This document shows positions 1-5,946 of a stretch of 12,305 bases of DNA, in pieces (the first letter of the stretch is position 1; each line of letters opens with the position of its first letter). The DNA is taken from contig JAJLLM010000150.1 in NCBI GenBank assembly GCA_033837965.1, forward strand, positions 1 to 12,305, written 5' to 3'. The position numbers were made by a program, and so were the translations under genes. The notes beneath the pieces are model-generated. The model was not told where the DNA came from, did not search any database, and saw only the letters and a list, made by a program, of their open reading frames with translations. The stretch is from Pseudazoarcus pumilus_A (GTDB lineage Bacteria; Pseudomonadota; Gammaproteobacteria; Burkholderiales; Rhodocyclaceae).

Positions 1-83
1 TCCAGCCGGTCGGCAGCACGCGAGATGCTGCCGTGCTCGACGATGGCCATGATCAGCCGGACGGTTGCGGTATCGAACTTCAC
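1..83 (-). CDS. LysR-family transcriptional regulator, N-terminal fragment (gene runs off the window)
   Basis: Only the first 27 codons are inside the window. Read on the minus strand from a GTG at 83, they give a helix-turn-helix start of the LysR type: KFDTATVRLIMAIVEHGSIS followed by RAADRL. The pattern of a hydrophobic helix, then 'hGSISRAAxRL', is the usual recognition-helix region of LysR regulators. The start is supported by a perfect AGGAGG Shine-Dalgarno sequence (positions 94-89) with 5-base spacing. The gene is divergent from the phosphodiesterase at 178, with 94 bases between the two starts. LysR proteins often control their divergent neighbour, so that gene is a candidate target. 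The effector-binding domain is not visible, so the ligand cannot be guessed. Confidence 0.82.
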   Translation of the reverse strand, partial: MKFDTATVRLIMAIVEHGSISRAADRL

Positions 84-124
84 GAAGGCCTCCTGATGCC
101 GGGCGCGCGCCGGCCCGTGGGCGA

Positions 125-139
125 ACGATAGCGCATCGT
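125..139. promoter_or_regulatory. Possible LysR-type operator (inverted repeat)
   Basis: The 15-base dyad ACGAT-N5-ATCGT lies in the 94-base gap between the divergent lysR-like gene and the phosphodiesterase gene. LysR regulators typically bind short interrupted dyads at such sites. The repeat is short and could occur by chance in GC-rich DNA, so this is only a candidate. Confidence 0.3.
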
Positions 140-177
140 GCCGCGCAGGCCGACCGGCTTTTGCTACGCTGCGGGGC

Positions 178-1368
178 ATGGATGCAACTGACTTCCCCCT
201 CACCTTGCCTCGCGACAGCGTGCTGCCGGACTACGGCGCGGGCGGCCTGCACGGTCTGGTGGGGGCCTTCGGTGCGTATCTCGATCGCGCGCCCGGCGTA
301 CCGCCGTTGGCGGATCTGCCCTCATCGTCCGGGCGCACACTGGTGTTCCTGCTCATCGACGGCCTCGGCGACGCCTTTCTGCAGCGTTTCGGCGCCAGCA
401 GCGCGCTGGCCGCACACCGGCAGGGGCGCATCACCTCAGTGTTTCCGTCCACCACTTCGGCCGCCGTTACCGCGACCATGACCGGGCTGTCCCCAGCGCA
501 GCACGGGCTCACCGGCTGGTTCATCCGCGACAAGCGCTTCGGTGGCCTCCTTGCGCCGCTGCCGCTGTACCGACGGGGCGCGGATTCACTGGTGGCGCTG
601 CGGCTCACGCAGCGTCTGTTCCCGTATCGCAGCCTGTACCAACAGCGGGCGCGGCCCAGCCTGCTGGTGTCGCCGCGCGAGATCGCGTGGTCGCGCTTCT
701 CCAGACGGCATGCGCGCGGCGCGCGCATCGTCGGCTACGGGCGCGGGCTGGAAGGGCTGGTGGAGGCGGTGGCGAAGGGCGCCGGCGAGTTGCGGCAGGC
801 GGGCGGCGGCTACATCCACGCCTATTACCCGCGCTTCGACACGCTCAGCCACGAATTCGGTTCGACCTCGCCGCAGGCAGTGGAGGAGTTTCGGCGCGTC
901 GATGAGGCCTTTGCTGCCTTACTCGAACGCCTGAAAGGGCTGGATTGCGAGGTGGTGGTGACGGCGGATCACGGTTTCACCGACGCTTCGGACGAGCGCA
1001 CGGTGGACATGGACGACCACCCGCAGCTCATGGCCATGCTCGATTGCGCGCTGTGGGGCGAGCACCGTGCGGCCTTCTGTTCGGTGAAGAAGGGGCGCGA
1101 CGCCGAGTTCGAGGCGGCTGCCCGCGAGGTGTTTGCCGGCAAGGCGGTCGTGGCGCGCTCCCGCGATCTGGTCACAGCCGGCCTCTTCGGGCCGGGGCCG
1201 ATGAATGCGCGCCTGGCCGAGCGCACCGGCACGCACACGCTGCTGATGGAGCCGGGCTGGACCGTGGTGGACAGCGTGCCGGGCGAGCAGCGGCACAGCA
1301 TGATCGGCGTGCACGGCGGGCTGTCGCCGGATGAGATGTGGATTCCGCTGATCCGCGCGAGTTGCTGA
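178..1368 (+). CDS. Type I phosphodiesterase / nucleotide pyrophosphatase family protein (alkaline phosphatase fold)
   Basis: This 396-residue protein has the two-metal site of the alkaline phosphatase superfamily. D61 in FLLIDGLGD is a metal ligand. T93 in VFPSTTSAA, followed by MTGLSPAQHG, aligns with the nucleophile region of nucleotide pyrophosphatases. D221 and H225 are in YYPRFDTLSHEFG, D264/H265 in VVVTADHGF, and H379 in GVHGGLSPDEMW. All expected ligand positions are present, so it should be an active hydrolase of phosphodiester or phosphomonoester substrates. The substrate is not evident. No signal peptide or membrane segment is seen, so it is probably cytoplasmic, unlike the many periplasmic relatives. 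ATG 178 follows a GGGG stretch, a weak ribosome site. The neighbouring divergent LysR gene may regulate it. It resembles generic 'alkaline phosphatase family' proteins rather than a phosphonoacetate hydrolase or phosphoglycerate mutase, though I cannot exclude a specialised role. Confidence 0.88.
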   Translation: MDATDFPLTLPRDSVLPDYGAGGLHGLVGAFGAYLDRAPGVPPLADLPSSSGRTLVFLLIDGLGDAFLQRFGASSALAAHRQGRITSVFPSTTSAAVTATMTGLSPAQHGLTGWFIRDKRFGGLLAPLPLYRRGADSLVALRLTQRLFPYRSLYQQRARPSLLVSPREIAWSRFSRRHARGARIVGYGRGLEGLVEAVAKGAGELRQAGGGYIHAYYPRFDTLSHEFGSTSPQAVEEFRRVDEAFAALLERLKGLDCEVVVTADHGFTDASDERTVDMDDHPQLMAMLDCALWGEHRAAFCSVKKGRDAEFEAAAREVFAGKAVVARSRDLVTAGLFGPGPMNARLAERTGTHTLLMEPGWTVVDSVPGEQRHSMIGVHGGLSPDEMWIPLIRASC

Positions 1369-1394
1369 GGTTCAGACCGCGCCGAGTACGGTTT

Positions 1395-1474
1395 CGTAGG
1401 GCGCAATAACCGAAGGGCATTGCGCCGTATGAGCCAAGCATCCGGCGGATTACGCTGCGCTAATCCGCCCTACG
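1395..1474. repeat. REP doublet (REPIN-like), two inverted GTAG-type REP elements
   Basis: Two palindromic units face each other. The plus-strand unit (1396-1426) is GTAG followed by the stem GGCGCAAT (1400-1407) and ATTGCGCC (1419-1426). The minus-strand unit (1473-1444) is GTAG followed by a stem of GGCGGATTA pairing with TAATCCGCC (plus positions 1444-1452 and 1461-1469). The outer ends form an 8-base perfect inverted repeat, CGTAGGGC at 1395-1402 and GCCCTACG at 1467-1474. A 5' GTAG plus an imperfect palindrome, in inverted pairs between genes, is the signature of REP sequences mobilised by RAYT transposases. No RAYT gene is in the window. The element lies between two convergent genes and may block read-through. 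Confidence 0.8.
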
Positions 1475-2213
1475 ATGCAGCGCCGAGCACGATGCCCTGT
1501 GCCTGCAAATCAGCCAGCAGGCCGGCTGCAAAACCGCACAGCGCCTGCGGGTCGGGGTGTTGCAGTTCGGCGGCAAGTTGTTCGACAGCGGTCCGGCCGG
1601 TGGCGGATTCCGCAAGCAGGTCGAGCAGTCGCGAGGTCACCGCATTCACTTCGGTAAAGCGCACGTCACCAGCCTCATCGCGATGCACGACGATGAAGGT
1701 CGGCTGAGGTTTGCGCGGACGGAGATCCGGCCCGATGCGGTGCACCGGCCAGTCGTACGCCAGATTCATCATGGCCGGGTTGAGCATTACACGGCTTGCC
1801 AACAGGTCGCCCGAGGGGTCGTAGGGCGGCCGCGGTGCGTCCATTACATCCACGGCCAGTTCGGCCCATTCGTGGCGCGCCAGATCGGCCAGCCAGCGCG
1901 GCCGTGGCAGGGCGATGTCGGCCTCATCCAGATAGCGCACGAACTCACGCGGAATCTCGCGGAACCATGGCGTGGCGAGCGGCCAGTCGCGGTAGAAGCA
2001 GCGGATCAGCCGCGTCCAGCGCGCTTCGCCAAGCAGGCGGCGACACACCGGAAAGCAGCGGTCCACGAAGCCGCGCACGTTGTTGAACAGCAGGCGTTCA
2101 TACACGCGGCTGCGGCGTGCCGGCAGCCCGGCCGGGCGGGCGACATGGTGCGGGTCGCGCAGGTGGCGCGCGAAGGCGTGCTGGAAATCGCGGAACGAGG
2201 CCGGCGCGTTCAT
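1470..2213 (-). CDS. hvfC: HvfC/BufC-family (DUF2063) peptide-modification partner protein
   Basis: This 247-residue protein matches the DUF2063 pattern. An N-terminal helical domain (about residues 5-100) contains FRDFQHAFARHLRDP, RVYERLLFNNVRGFVDRCFP and the following RLLGEARW. A second domain follows with aromatic-rich segments such as FYRDWPLATPWFREIPREF and LADLARHEWAELAVDV. In this family the protein partners with the DUF692 maturase and helps present the precursor peptide. The start at 2213 is chosen because its ATG overlaps the maturase stop (ATGA), implying translational coupling; a longer upstream extension in the same frame would be buried in the maturase gene and looks non-protein-like. 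The C-terminus is odd: the TAG stop (1472-1470) lies inside the GTAG end of the REP doublet. No DoxX-like fourth gene, common in such operons, follows. Confidence 0.87.
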   Translation of the reverse strand: MNAPASFRDFQHAFARHLRDPHHVARPAGLPARRSRVYERLLFNNVRGFVDRCFPVCRRLLGEARWTRLIRCFYRDWPLATPWFREIPREFVRYLDEADIALPRPRWLADLARHEWAELAVDVMDAPRPPYDPSGDLLASRVMLNPAMMNLAYDWPVHRIGPDLRPRKPQPTFIVVHRDEAGDVRFTEVNAVTSRLLDLLAESATGRTAVEQLAAELQHPDPQALCGFAAGLLADLQAQGIVLGAAS

Positions 2214-3067
2214 GGCGCCACGCTCCGCGCCACGGGCGCGTGTTGCGCCTGGATGGCGACGATGCGCTCGACCTCGGCGGCCAGTTCGGCCAGCGGCGGG
2301 AAATCGAAATCGCGCTCCAGACAGGTCGGCACCGTGCGGCCCAGCCGCGCACAGGCGGCGTCGAGCAGCGCCCATACCGGGTCGATCACGTCGGCGCCGT
2401 GGGTGTCGATGAGCAGGCCGTCGTCTTCCGCGTGGTGGCCGGCCACGTGCATGTAGGCCACGCGCTCCAGCGGCAGGGTGTCGAGGTAGGCGAGCGGGTC
2501 GAAGCCGAAGTTGCGGCTGTTCACGAAGACGTTGTTCACGTCCAGATGCAGCAGGCAGTCGGCCTCGCGCGCCACGGCGGCGACGAATTCCGGCTCGCTC
2601 ATCTCGGCGCCCGGCGGGGCGAGGTAGGCCGAGGTGTTCTCGATGCCGATGCGCATGCCGAGAATGTCCTGCGCACGGGCGATGCGCTCGGCTGTCCAGC
2701 GCACGGCGTCATGGGTGAACGGGATCGGCAGCAGGTCGTAGAGCTGGTGGGCGTCGCCGCACCACGACAGGTGTTCGGTGTACAGCGTGATGCCGTGCTC
2801 GCGCATGAAGGCGCGCACGCGGCGCAACAGGGCTTCGTCGAGCGGGCCGGGGCCGCCGAGCGACAGCGACAGACCGTGGCAGACGAAGGGGAAGCGTTCG
2901 GTGAATTCGCGCAGCTCAAGCGCGCTGCGGCCGCCGACGCCGGCCCAGTTCTCGGGCGCGATCTCGAAGAAGCCGACGGCAGGCGGTACGCCCTGTTCGC
3001 GCAGCGGCGCGATCAGCTCGCGGCGAAAGCCCAGGCCGGCGCCGGATGGAGTGCGTTCGAGAGGCAT
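2210..3067 (-). CDS. hvfB: HvfB/BufB-family MNIO (DUF692) RiPP maturase
   Basis: This 285-residue TIM-barrel protein belongs to DUF692, the multinuclear non-heme iron oxidative enzymes that rewrite cysteines in ribosomal peptides, for example to oxazolone/thioamide or thiooxazole groups. The expected metal-ligand motifs are present: H64 in FVCHGLSLSL, E98/H99 in YTEHLSWCG, E143/N144 in GIENTSAYL, D176/N178 in HLDVNNVFVN, H207 and H211 in YMHVAGHH, D221/H223 in DTHG, and E251 in CLERDFDFPP. The length is normal for the family. ATG 3067 follows AAGGAA (3078-3073). The gene is 66 bases downstream of the peptide gene and overlaps the DUF2063 gene by 4 bases, so the three form one operon. The substrate is inferred to be the Cys-rich peptide encoded at 3400-3134. 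It is cytoplasmic, so modification should precede export. Confidence 0.92.
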   Translation of the reverse strand: MPLERTPSGAGLGFRRELIAPLREQGVPPAVGFFEIAPENWAGVGGRSALELREFTERFPFVCHGLSLSLGGPGPLDEALLRRVRAFMREHGITLYTEHLSWCGDAHQLYDLLPIPFTHDAVRWTAERIARAQDILGMRIGIENTSAYLAPPGAEMSEPEFVAAVAREADCLLHLDVNNVFVNSRNFGFDPLAYLDTLPLERVAYMHVAGHHAEDDGLLIDTHGADVIDPVWALLDAACARLGRTVPTCLERDFDFPPLAELAAEVERIVAIQAQHAPVARSVAP

Positions 3068-3085
3068 CGCCGTTCCTTGTGAAAG

Positions 3086-3111
3086 GGCGACGAGGCCGCA
3101 GCCCCGTCGCC
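3086..3111 (-). promoter_or_regulatory. Intercistronic hairpin with UNCG-type tetraloop
   Basis: On the transcript strand, GGCGACG pairs with CGTCGCC, then a G-T wobble, then GGC/GCC, closing on a TGCG loop with a C-G closing pair. That is an 11-step stem capped by a UNCG-class tetraloop, one of the most stable RNA caps. Only a TTT follows, so it is not a strong terminator. It more likely attenuates or protects the upstream peptide message, giving more precursor than maturase. Confidence 0.6.
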
Positions 3112-3133
3112 GGTTCTCAGACTGCGAGCGGAA

Positions 3134-3400
3134 TTACTTCTTGCCGCCGCAGGAGGCTTCGCCTTTCTTGTCATCCTTGGCGCCGCATTTGGCTTCTTCC
3201 TTCTTCTCGTCCTTGGCACCGCACTTGGCTTCGCCGCATTTGCCTTCCTTGCCTTTCTCGTGGTTGGCAGCGACCTGGTAGCCGGAAGACAGCGAGGAAG
3301 CCGAGAACGGGTTCTCCGCATTCGCGGCCACCGCGCCCATGGAAGCAAGGGCGAAGGTGGAACCGAGGGCGAGCGAGACGAGTTTCTGTTTGCTGGACAT
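3134..3400 (-). CDS. hvfA: HvfA/bufferin-type Cys-rich RiPP metallophore precursor peptide
   Basis: This is an 88-residue precursor. Residues 1-28 form a Sec signal peptide (KQK, then a hydrophobic LVSLALGSTFALASMGAVA core, ending ANA). A linker (29-50) follows, then a charged Lys/Glu/Asp-rich tail with four cysteines: C55 (GKCG), C60 (AKCG), C72 (AKCG) and C84 (ASCG). The last three are spaced exactly 12 residues apart, in repeats of the type EAKCGAKDxKK. In the HvfA/BufA family the DUF692 enzyme converts such Cys residues into copper-binding groups and the product is exported to the periplasm for metal sequestration. The start ATG 3400 has a good AAGGAG site (3412-3407). The gene is first in an operon with maturase and partner genes. 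A plain metallothionein is the alternative, but the signal peptide and operon argue against it. Confidence 0.9.
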   Translation of the reverse strand: MSSKQKLVSLALGSTFALASMGAVAANAENPFSASSLSSGYQVAANHEKGKEGKCGEAKCGAKDEKKEEAKCGAKDDKKGEASCGGKK

Positions 3401-3489
3401 GCTGATCTCCTTCTGTGGGTTGGATGAACATCGGCCGACGAGCCCGTCGCAGGAGGGGAAATGGGGCTACGTTGGCGTGACGTCCGTGG

Positions 3490-3519
3490 CTTCGTCGGGC
3501 GAGCGCCCGACTCCTTACA
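3490..3519 (-). promoter_or_regulatory. Candidate promoter of the metallophore operon with a perfect 18-base palindrome
   Basis: Upstream of the peptide gene, the minus strand reads TGTAAGGA (3519-3512) and, 14 bases further on, CGACGAAG (3497-3490), resembling the -35 and -10 blocks of an ECF-sigma promoter. Between and overlapping them is the perfect inverted repeat GTCGGGCG-AG-CGCCCGAC (plus 3494-3511), a possible operator. Related metallophore operons are often controlled by ECF sigma factors responding to metal stress, but no sigma gene is present in this window. The assignment rests on pattern only. Confidence 0.38.
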
Positions 3520-3597
3520 GCGGTTCGCGAATTTTTCTGCGTGATGACAGACGGCGAATCCCCGGGGTGAGAACGGCGGGCAGCGCGAGGGTTCCGT

Positions 3598-3642
3598 CGG
3601 GCGGTCCACGGCCACGCCAAGCGTGCCGCCGTGGGCCGCCCG
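3598..3642 (-). terminator. Long hairpin just downstream of exbD (terminator or mRNA-stabiliser)
   Basis: Seven bases after the exbD stop the transcript can fold into a long stem: CGGGCGG/CCGCCCG, one mismatch, CCACGGC/GCCGTGG, a GG bulge, then CACGC/GCGTG closing on a 3-base loop. That is 19 pairs. No T-run follows, so it is not a classic intrinsic terminator. It marks the end of the tonB-exbB-exbD unit and separates it from the metallophore operon. Confidence 0.6.
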
Positions 3643-3648
3643 TCCGGC

Positions 3649-4065
3649 TCACTGCTGCGGGTCGGTGACGAAGCCGAGCTTCTGCATGCCGGCGCGTTGC
3701 GCCGCGGCCATGACCTTGATCACGCGCTCGTAGGCCACGCTGCGGTCGCCGCGTACGTGGATCTCGGGCTGCGGGTCTTCCTGCGCGACCTGGCCGAGGC
3801 GTGCTTCCAGCATGTCCTGGTCGATCACGTCCTCGTTCCAGTGCAGCCCGCCGTCGGCGGTGATGGCGATGGTGACGGTGCGTGGCTCGACCACGTTGGG
3901 CTGGTTGGCCGCGCGCGGCAGGTCGAGCTTCACCGAATGCGTCATCACCGGCACGGTGATGATGAAGATGATGAGCAGCACCAGCATGATGTCGACCAGC
4001 GGGATCATGTTGATCTCGCTCATCTCGTTCTCGCCGGCGTCCTCCAGTCCGCTGCCGAAGGCCAT
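3649..4065 (-). CDS. exbD: ExbD/TolR-family biopolymer transport protein
   Basis: This 138-residue protein has the ExbD layout: a short cytoplasmic N-terminus, one membrane segment (about 20-41) and a periplasmic domain. The motif INMIPLVDIMLVLLIIFIIT places the essential proton-path aspartate at residue 25. The periplasmic part includes HVRGDRSVAYERVIKVMAAA, typical of the family. With ExbB it converts proton flow into TonB motion. The start ATG 4065 shares one base with the exbB stop (TGATG) and has GGGAGG upstream, so the two are translationally coupled. ExbD rather than TolR is favoured because tonB and exbB precede it and no tolA/tolB is seen. Confidence 0.93.
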   Translation of the reverse strand: MAFGSGLEDAGENEMSEINMIPLVDIMLVLLIIFIITVPVMTHSVKLDLPRAANQPNVVEPRTVTIAITADGGLHWNEDVIDQDMLEARLGQVAQEDPQPEIHVRGDRSVAYERVIKVMAAAQRAGMQKLGFVTDPQQ

Positions 4066-4895
4066 CAGGAAGCCTCCCGCTGGGCGTGCGCGATACGTAG
4101 CTTGTTGGCGCGTACCGGCGCACCGGTGACCATCAGCGCGTGCAGGTGGTGGGCGAAGCGGTTGAGCTGGCCCAGTACGCCCTTGTTGGTGCGCACCAGC
4201 GCGTTGTAGCCGAGCACCGCCGGGATGGCCACGGCCAGACCGAAGGCCGTCATGATCAGCGCCTCGCCCACCGGGCCGGCCACCTTGTCGATGCCGGCAT
4301 TGCCCGACACGCCGATGCCCACCAGCGCGTGATAGATGCCCCACACCGTGCCGAACAGCCCCACGAACGGTGCCACCGAGCCGACCGAGGCCAGCACCGA
4401 CAGGCCGCTGTGCATGCGCTCGGCGCTCTCGTCGATGGCGGTGCGCAGGCAGGCGGTGAGCCACTCGGCCAGGCTCAGTTGGCCGTGCAGCTCTTCGCGG
4501 CGTGCGGCGTGGTGGTCGCAGGCGTGACCACCCTCTTCGACGAGACGACGGAAGGGGTTGTTGGCGGCATCCCCTCCCATCAGGTTGAGGCCTTCCTCCA
4601 CGCTCTGCGCGTGCCAGAAGGTCTGTGCGCGCTGGGCGGCGCGCTTCAGTCGCATGGCGCGAAGCGTGCGCGTGACGATGACGTACCACGACGCGATGGA
4701 CATCAGGAACAGCACGATGGCCACGGCCTTGATGACCAGATCGCCCTGCGCCCACAGCGCCTCGATGCCGTAGGGGTTGGCCATCAGCGTATCGGCCGCG
4801 TCGGCGCCGGGCATGGGCAGCGTGGTCGGGTCGGGCATCGCGGCGGGGTCTGCGGCCTGCGAGGGGATGGCGGAATTCTCTGCCTGGTTTTCCAT
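4065..4895 (-). CDS. exbB: ExbB/TolQ-family proton channel protein
   Basis: This 276-residue inner-membrane protein belongs to the MotA/TolQ/ExbB family. It has an N-terminal extension of about 50 residues, a first membrane helix near 54-75 (LVIKAVAIVLFLMSIASWYV), a long cytoplasmic domain, and two closely spaced helices. The second helix contains the family hallmark SVAPFVGLFGTVWGIYHAL and the third contains EALIMTAFGLAVAIPAV. It forms the pentameric channel that, with ExbD, energises TonB. The gene sits 56 bases after tonB and overlaps exbD by one base. The start at 4895 is preceded by AAGGA. The Ala/Pro/Asp-rich extension before the first helix is longer than in enteric ExbB but common in other proteobacteria; it is not a convincing signal peptide. 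Confidence 0.93.
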   Translation of the reverse strand: MENQAENSAIPSQAADPAAMPDPTTLPMPGADAADTLMANPYGIEALWAQGDLVIKAVAIVLFLMSIASWYVIVTRTLRAMRLKRAAQRAQTFWHAQSVEEGLNLMGGDAANNPFRRLVEEGGHACDHHAARREELHGQLSLAEWLTACLRTAIDESAERMHSGLSVLASVGSVAPFVGLFGTVWGIYHALVGIGVSGNAGIDKVAGPVGEALIMTAFGLAVAIPAVLGYNALVRTNKGVLGQLNRFAHHLHALMVTGAPVRANKLRIAHAQREAS

Positions 4896-4914
4896 GAGGT
4901 TTCCTTGTCGATGG

Positions 4915-4932
4915 GGCCGCCCGCAGGCGGCC
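4915..4932 (-). promoter_or_regulatory. tonB-exbB intercistronic hairpin with UNCG-type loop
   Basis: On the transcript strand, GGCCGCC-TGCG-GGCGGCC forms a 7-bp GC-only stem with a TGCG loop closed by C-G. It lies in the 56-base gap between tonB and exbB and has no T-run after it. It may set the relative level of the two messages. It uses the same loop as the hairpin in the metallophore operon. Confidence 0.5.
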
Positions 4933-4951
4933 GGGATGCTTTATCAGTTGT

Positions 4952-5683
4952 TCAGTTGGTGAGTGAGAACACCACCGGCTGCACGTACCAGAAGGCAATC
5001 GGCTTGCCGCCGCGCGTGGCCGGCACGTAGCGCCAGCGCGCCACGGCGTTGCGGGCGGCGTCGTCCAGACGGCGATGGCCGCTCGACTCACGCAGCTTGA
5101 CCTCGCTCACCGAGCCGTCGGGCTGGATATGCACGTCGAGCAGCACGCGGCCTTCCTCGCGCATGCGGCGCGACAGCGACGGATACGGCGGCGCCGGGTT
5201 GTTGAGGTGCGAAGCCTCCTGCCGCGGCGGCGTGAATGGCGTCTCCGACGGCGGTCCGGCCGGGCCCGGCGGGGGCGGGCGATGCGGCGCCGCCGGTGGT
5301 GCCTTCTCCTGCGGCGGTGCTTCCGCTGCGGGCGGCGGTGGCGGAGGCGGCTCGACTTCCTCCACCGGAATCTCGATGGCCTTTTCGGACGGCGGCAAGG
5401 GCGGTGGAGGCGGCAGCGGCTTGGGCTTCGGAACAGGTTTGGGTTTGGGCGGCTCGGGCTTCGTCGGTTCCGGTTTCGGCTCGGGCTTGGGCGGAGGAGG
5501 TGGGGGCCGCGTCGGTTTGGGCGTCGGCGGCACGACGGCCTCGGATGGCACGAGCACGCCCTGCATGGTCGGCTGGACCACCTCCGACGGACTCTGGTTG
5601 AGCGTGTAGGTGGCCCACACCACGACACCTACATGGAGTGCGGTGACCGCCACCAGCGCCGAACCGCGTTCGAAGCGGCTCAT
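4952..5683 (-). CDS. tonB: TonB energy-transducing protein
   Basis: This 243-residue protein has the standard TonB plan. A short cytoplasmic N-terminus and one membrane anchor (about residues 8-27, SALVAVTALHVGVVVWATYT) are followed by a long periplasmic Pro-rich spacer with Lys-Pro and Glu-Pro runs (about 47-150). The C-terminal TonB domain (about 160-243) contains NPAPPYPSLSRRMREEGRVL, then LDVHIQPDGSVSEVKLRESSG and ARWRYVPATRGGKP. It couples ExbB/ExbD to outer-membrane receptors by binding their TonB boxes. ATG 5683 follows GGAG with 8-base spacing. The very proline-rich spacer explains the low-complexity DNA at about 5250-5560. A Fur-box-like palindrome lies about 180 bases upstream, suggesting iron control. 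It could serve the TPP-regulated receptor at 10072-12177, although other TonB genes may exist elsewhere. Confidence 0.95.
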   Translation of the reverse strand: MSRFERGSALVAVTALHVGVVVWATYTLNQSPSEVVQPTMQGVLVPSEAVVPPTPKPTRPPPPPPKPEPKPEPTKPEPPKPKPVPKPKPLPPPPPLPPSEKAIEIPVEEVEPPPPPPPAAEAPPQEKAPPAAPHRPPPPGPAGPPSETPFTPPRQEASHLNNPAPPYPSLSRRMREEGRVLLDVHIQPDGSVSEVKLRESSGHRRLDDAARNAVARWRYVPATRGGKPIAFWYVQPVVFSLTN

Positions 5684-5857
5684 CGCGGGGCTCCGTGTGC
5701 ATACCGTGGCGTATGCGGTGTCAGGGCGAGCGAGGTGGTCCGGTAGAACGTGAGGCGGTCTTGCATGGGGGATTCGGCTTCCTGTCCTGCGCGTGCCCGT
5801 GGGGCATGCGGGCGCGCTGGGCGCTGAAATTGCGTGAGGCCCGCATCGAACCAGAAA

Positions 5858-5882
5858 GGAGAATCATTTGCAACTGCAAATG
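5858..5882 (-). promoter_or_regulatory. Candidate Fur box / operator upstream of tonB
   Basis: The minus strand reads TGCAAATGATTCTCC (5872-5858), matching 11 of 15 positions of the Fur 7-1-7 consensus TGATAATNATTATCA. It overlaps a perfect 18-base inverted repeat, CATTTGCA-AC-TGCAAATG (5865-5882). It is the only AT-rich island in the 263-base tonB leader, about 180 bases from the tonB start. A clear -10/-35 pair could not be assigned. Confidence 0.55.
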
Positions 5883-5900
5883 TGCAAAACGCATGCCCGC

Positions 5901-5939
5901 GCGTCTTGCGAGACGCTGCTGCCGGGGCTGCGCCCCGGC
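5901..5939 (-). terminator. Tandem hairpins after the monooxygenase gene
   Basis: Just past the monooxygenase stop, the transcript can form GCCGGGGC-GCA-GCCCCGGC (plus 5921-5939), then GCGTCT-CGCA-AGACGC (plus 5901-5916). No U-tract follows, so these are probably a Rho-assisted 3' end or a stabilising structure, not a canonical intrinsic terminator. They separate the SDR-monooxygenase operon from tonB. Confidence 0.5.
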
Positions 5940-5946
5940 CGTTGTT

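Noticed and set aside
2117..3082. Long plus-strand open frame of 321 codons across the maturase and DUF2063 genes
   Set aside because: It lies antisense to two well-supported genes, has no recognisable motifs, and high GC makes long shadow frames common.
3134..3400. Precursor peptide as a metallothionein
   Set aside because: Only four Cys, an N-terminal signal peptide, and a maturase/partner operon fit the HvfA-type RiPP family much better.
3432..3448. Short hairpin CGACG/CGTCG in the metallophore leader
   Set aside because: Only five pairs in GC-rich DNA; too weak to call a regulatory element alone.
4140..5030. Plus-strand open frame of 296 codons opposite exbB
   Set aside because: Antisense to a clear ExbB gene; His/Gly/Ala-rich composition is typical of a shadow frame.
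5250..5560. Low-complexity GC-rich stretch as a tandem repeat or CRISPR-like array
   Set aside because: No regular unit length or spacers; it is explained by the Pro-Lys/Pro-Glu spacer of TonB.
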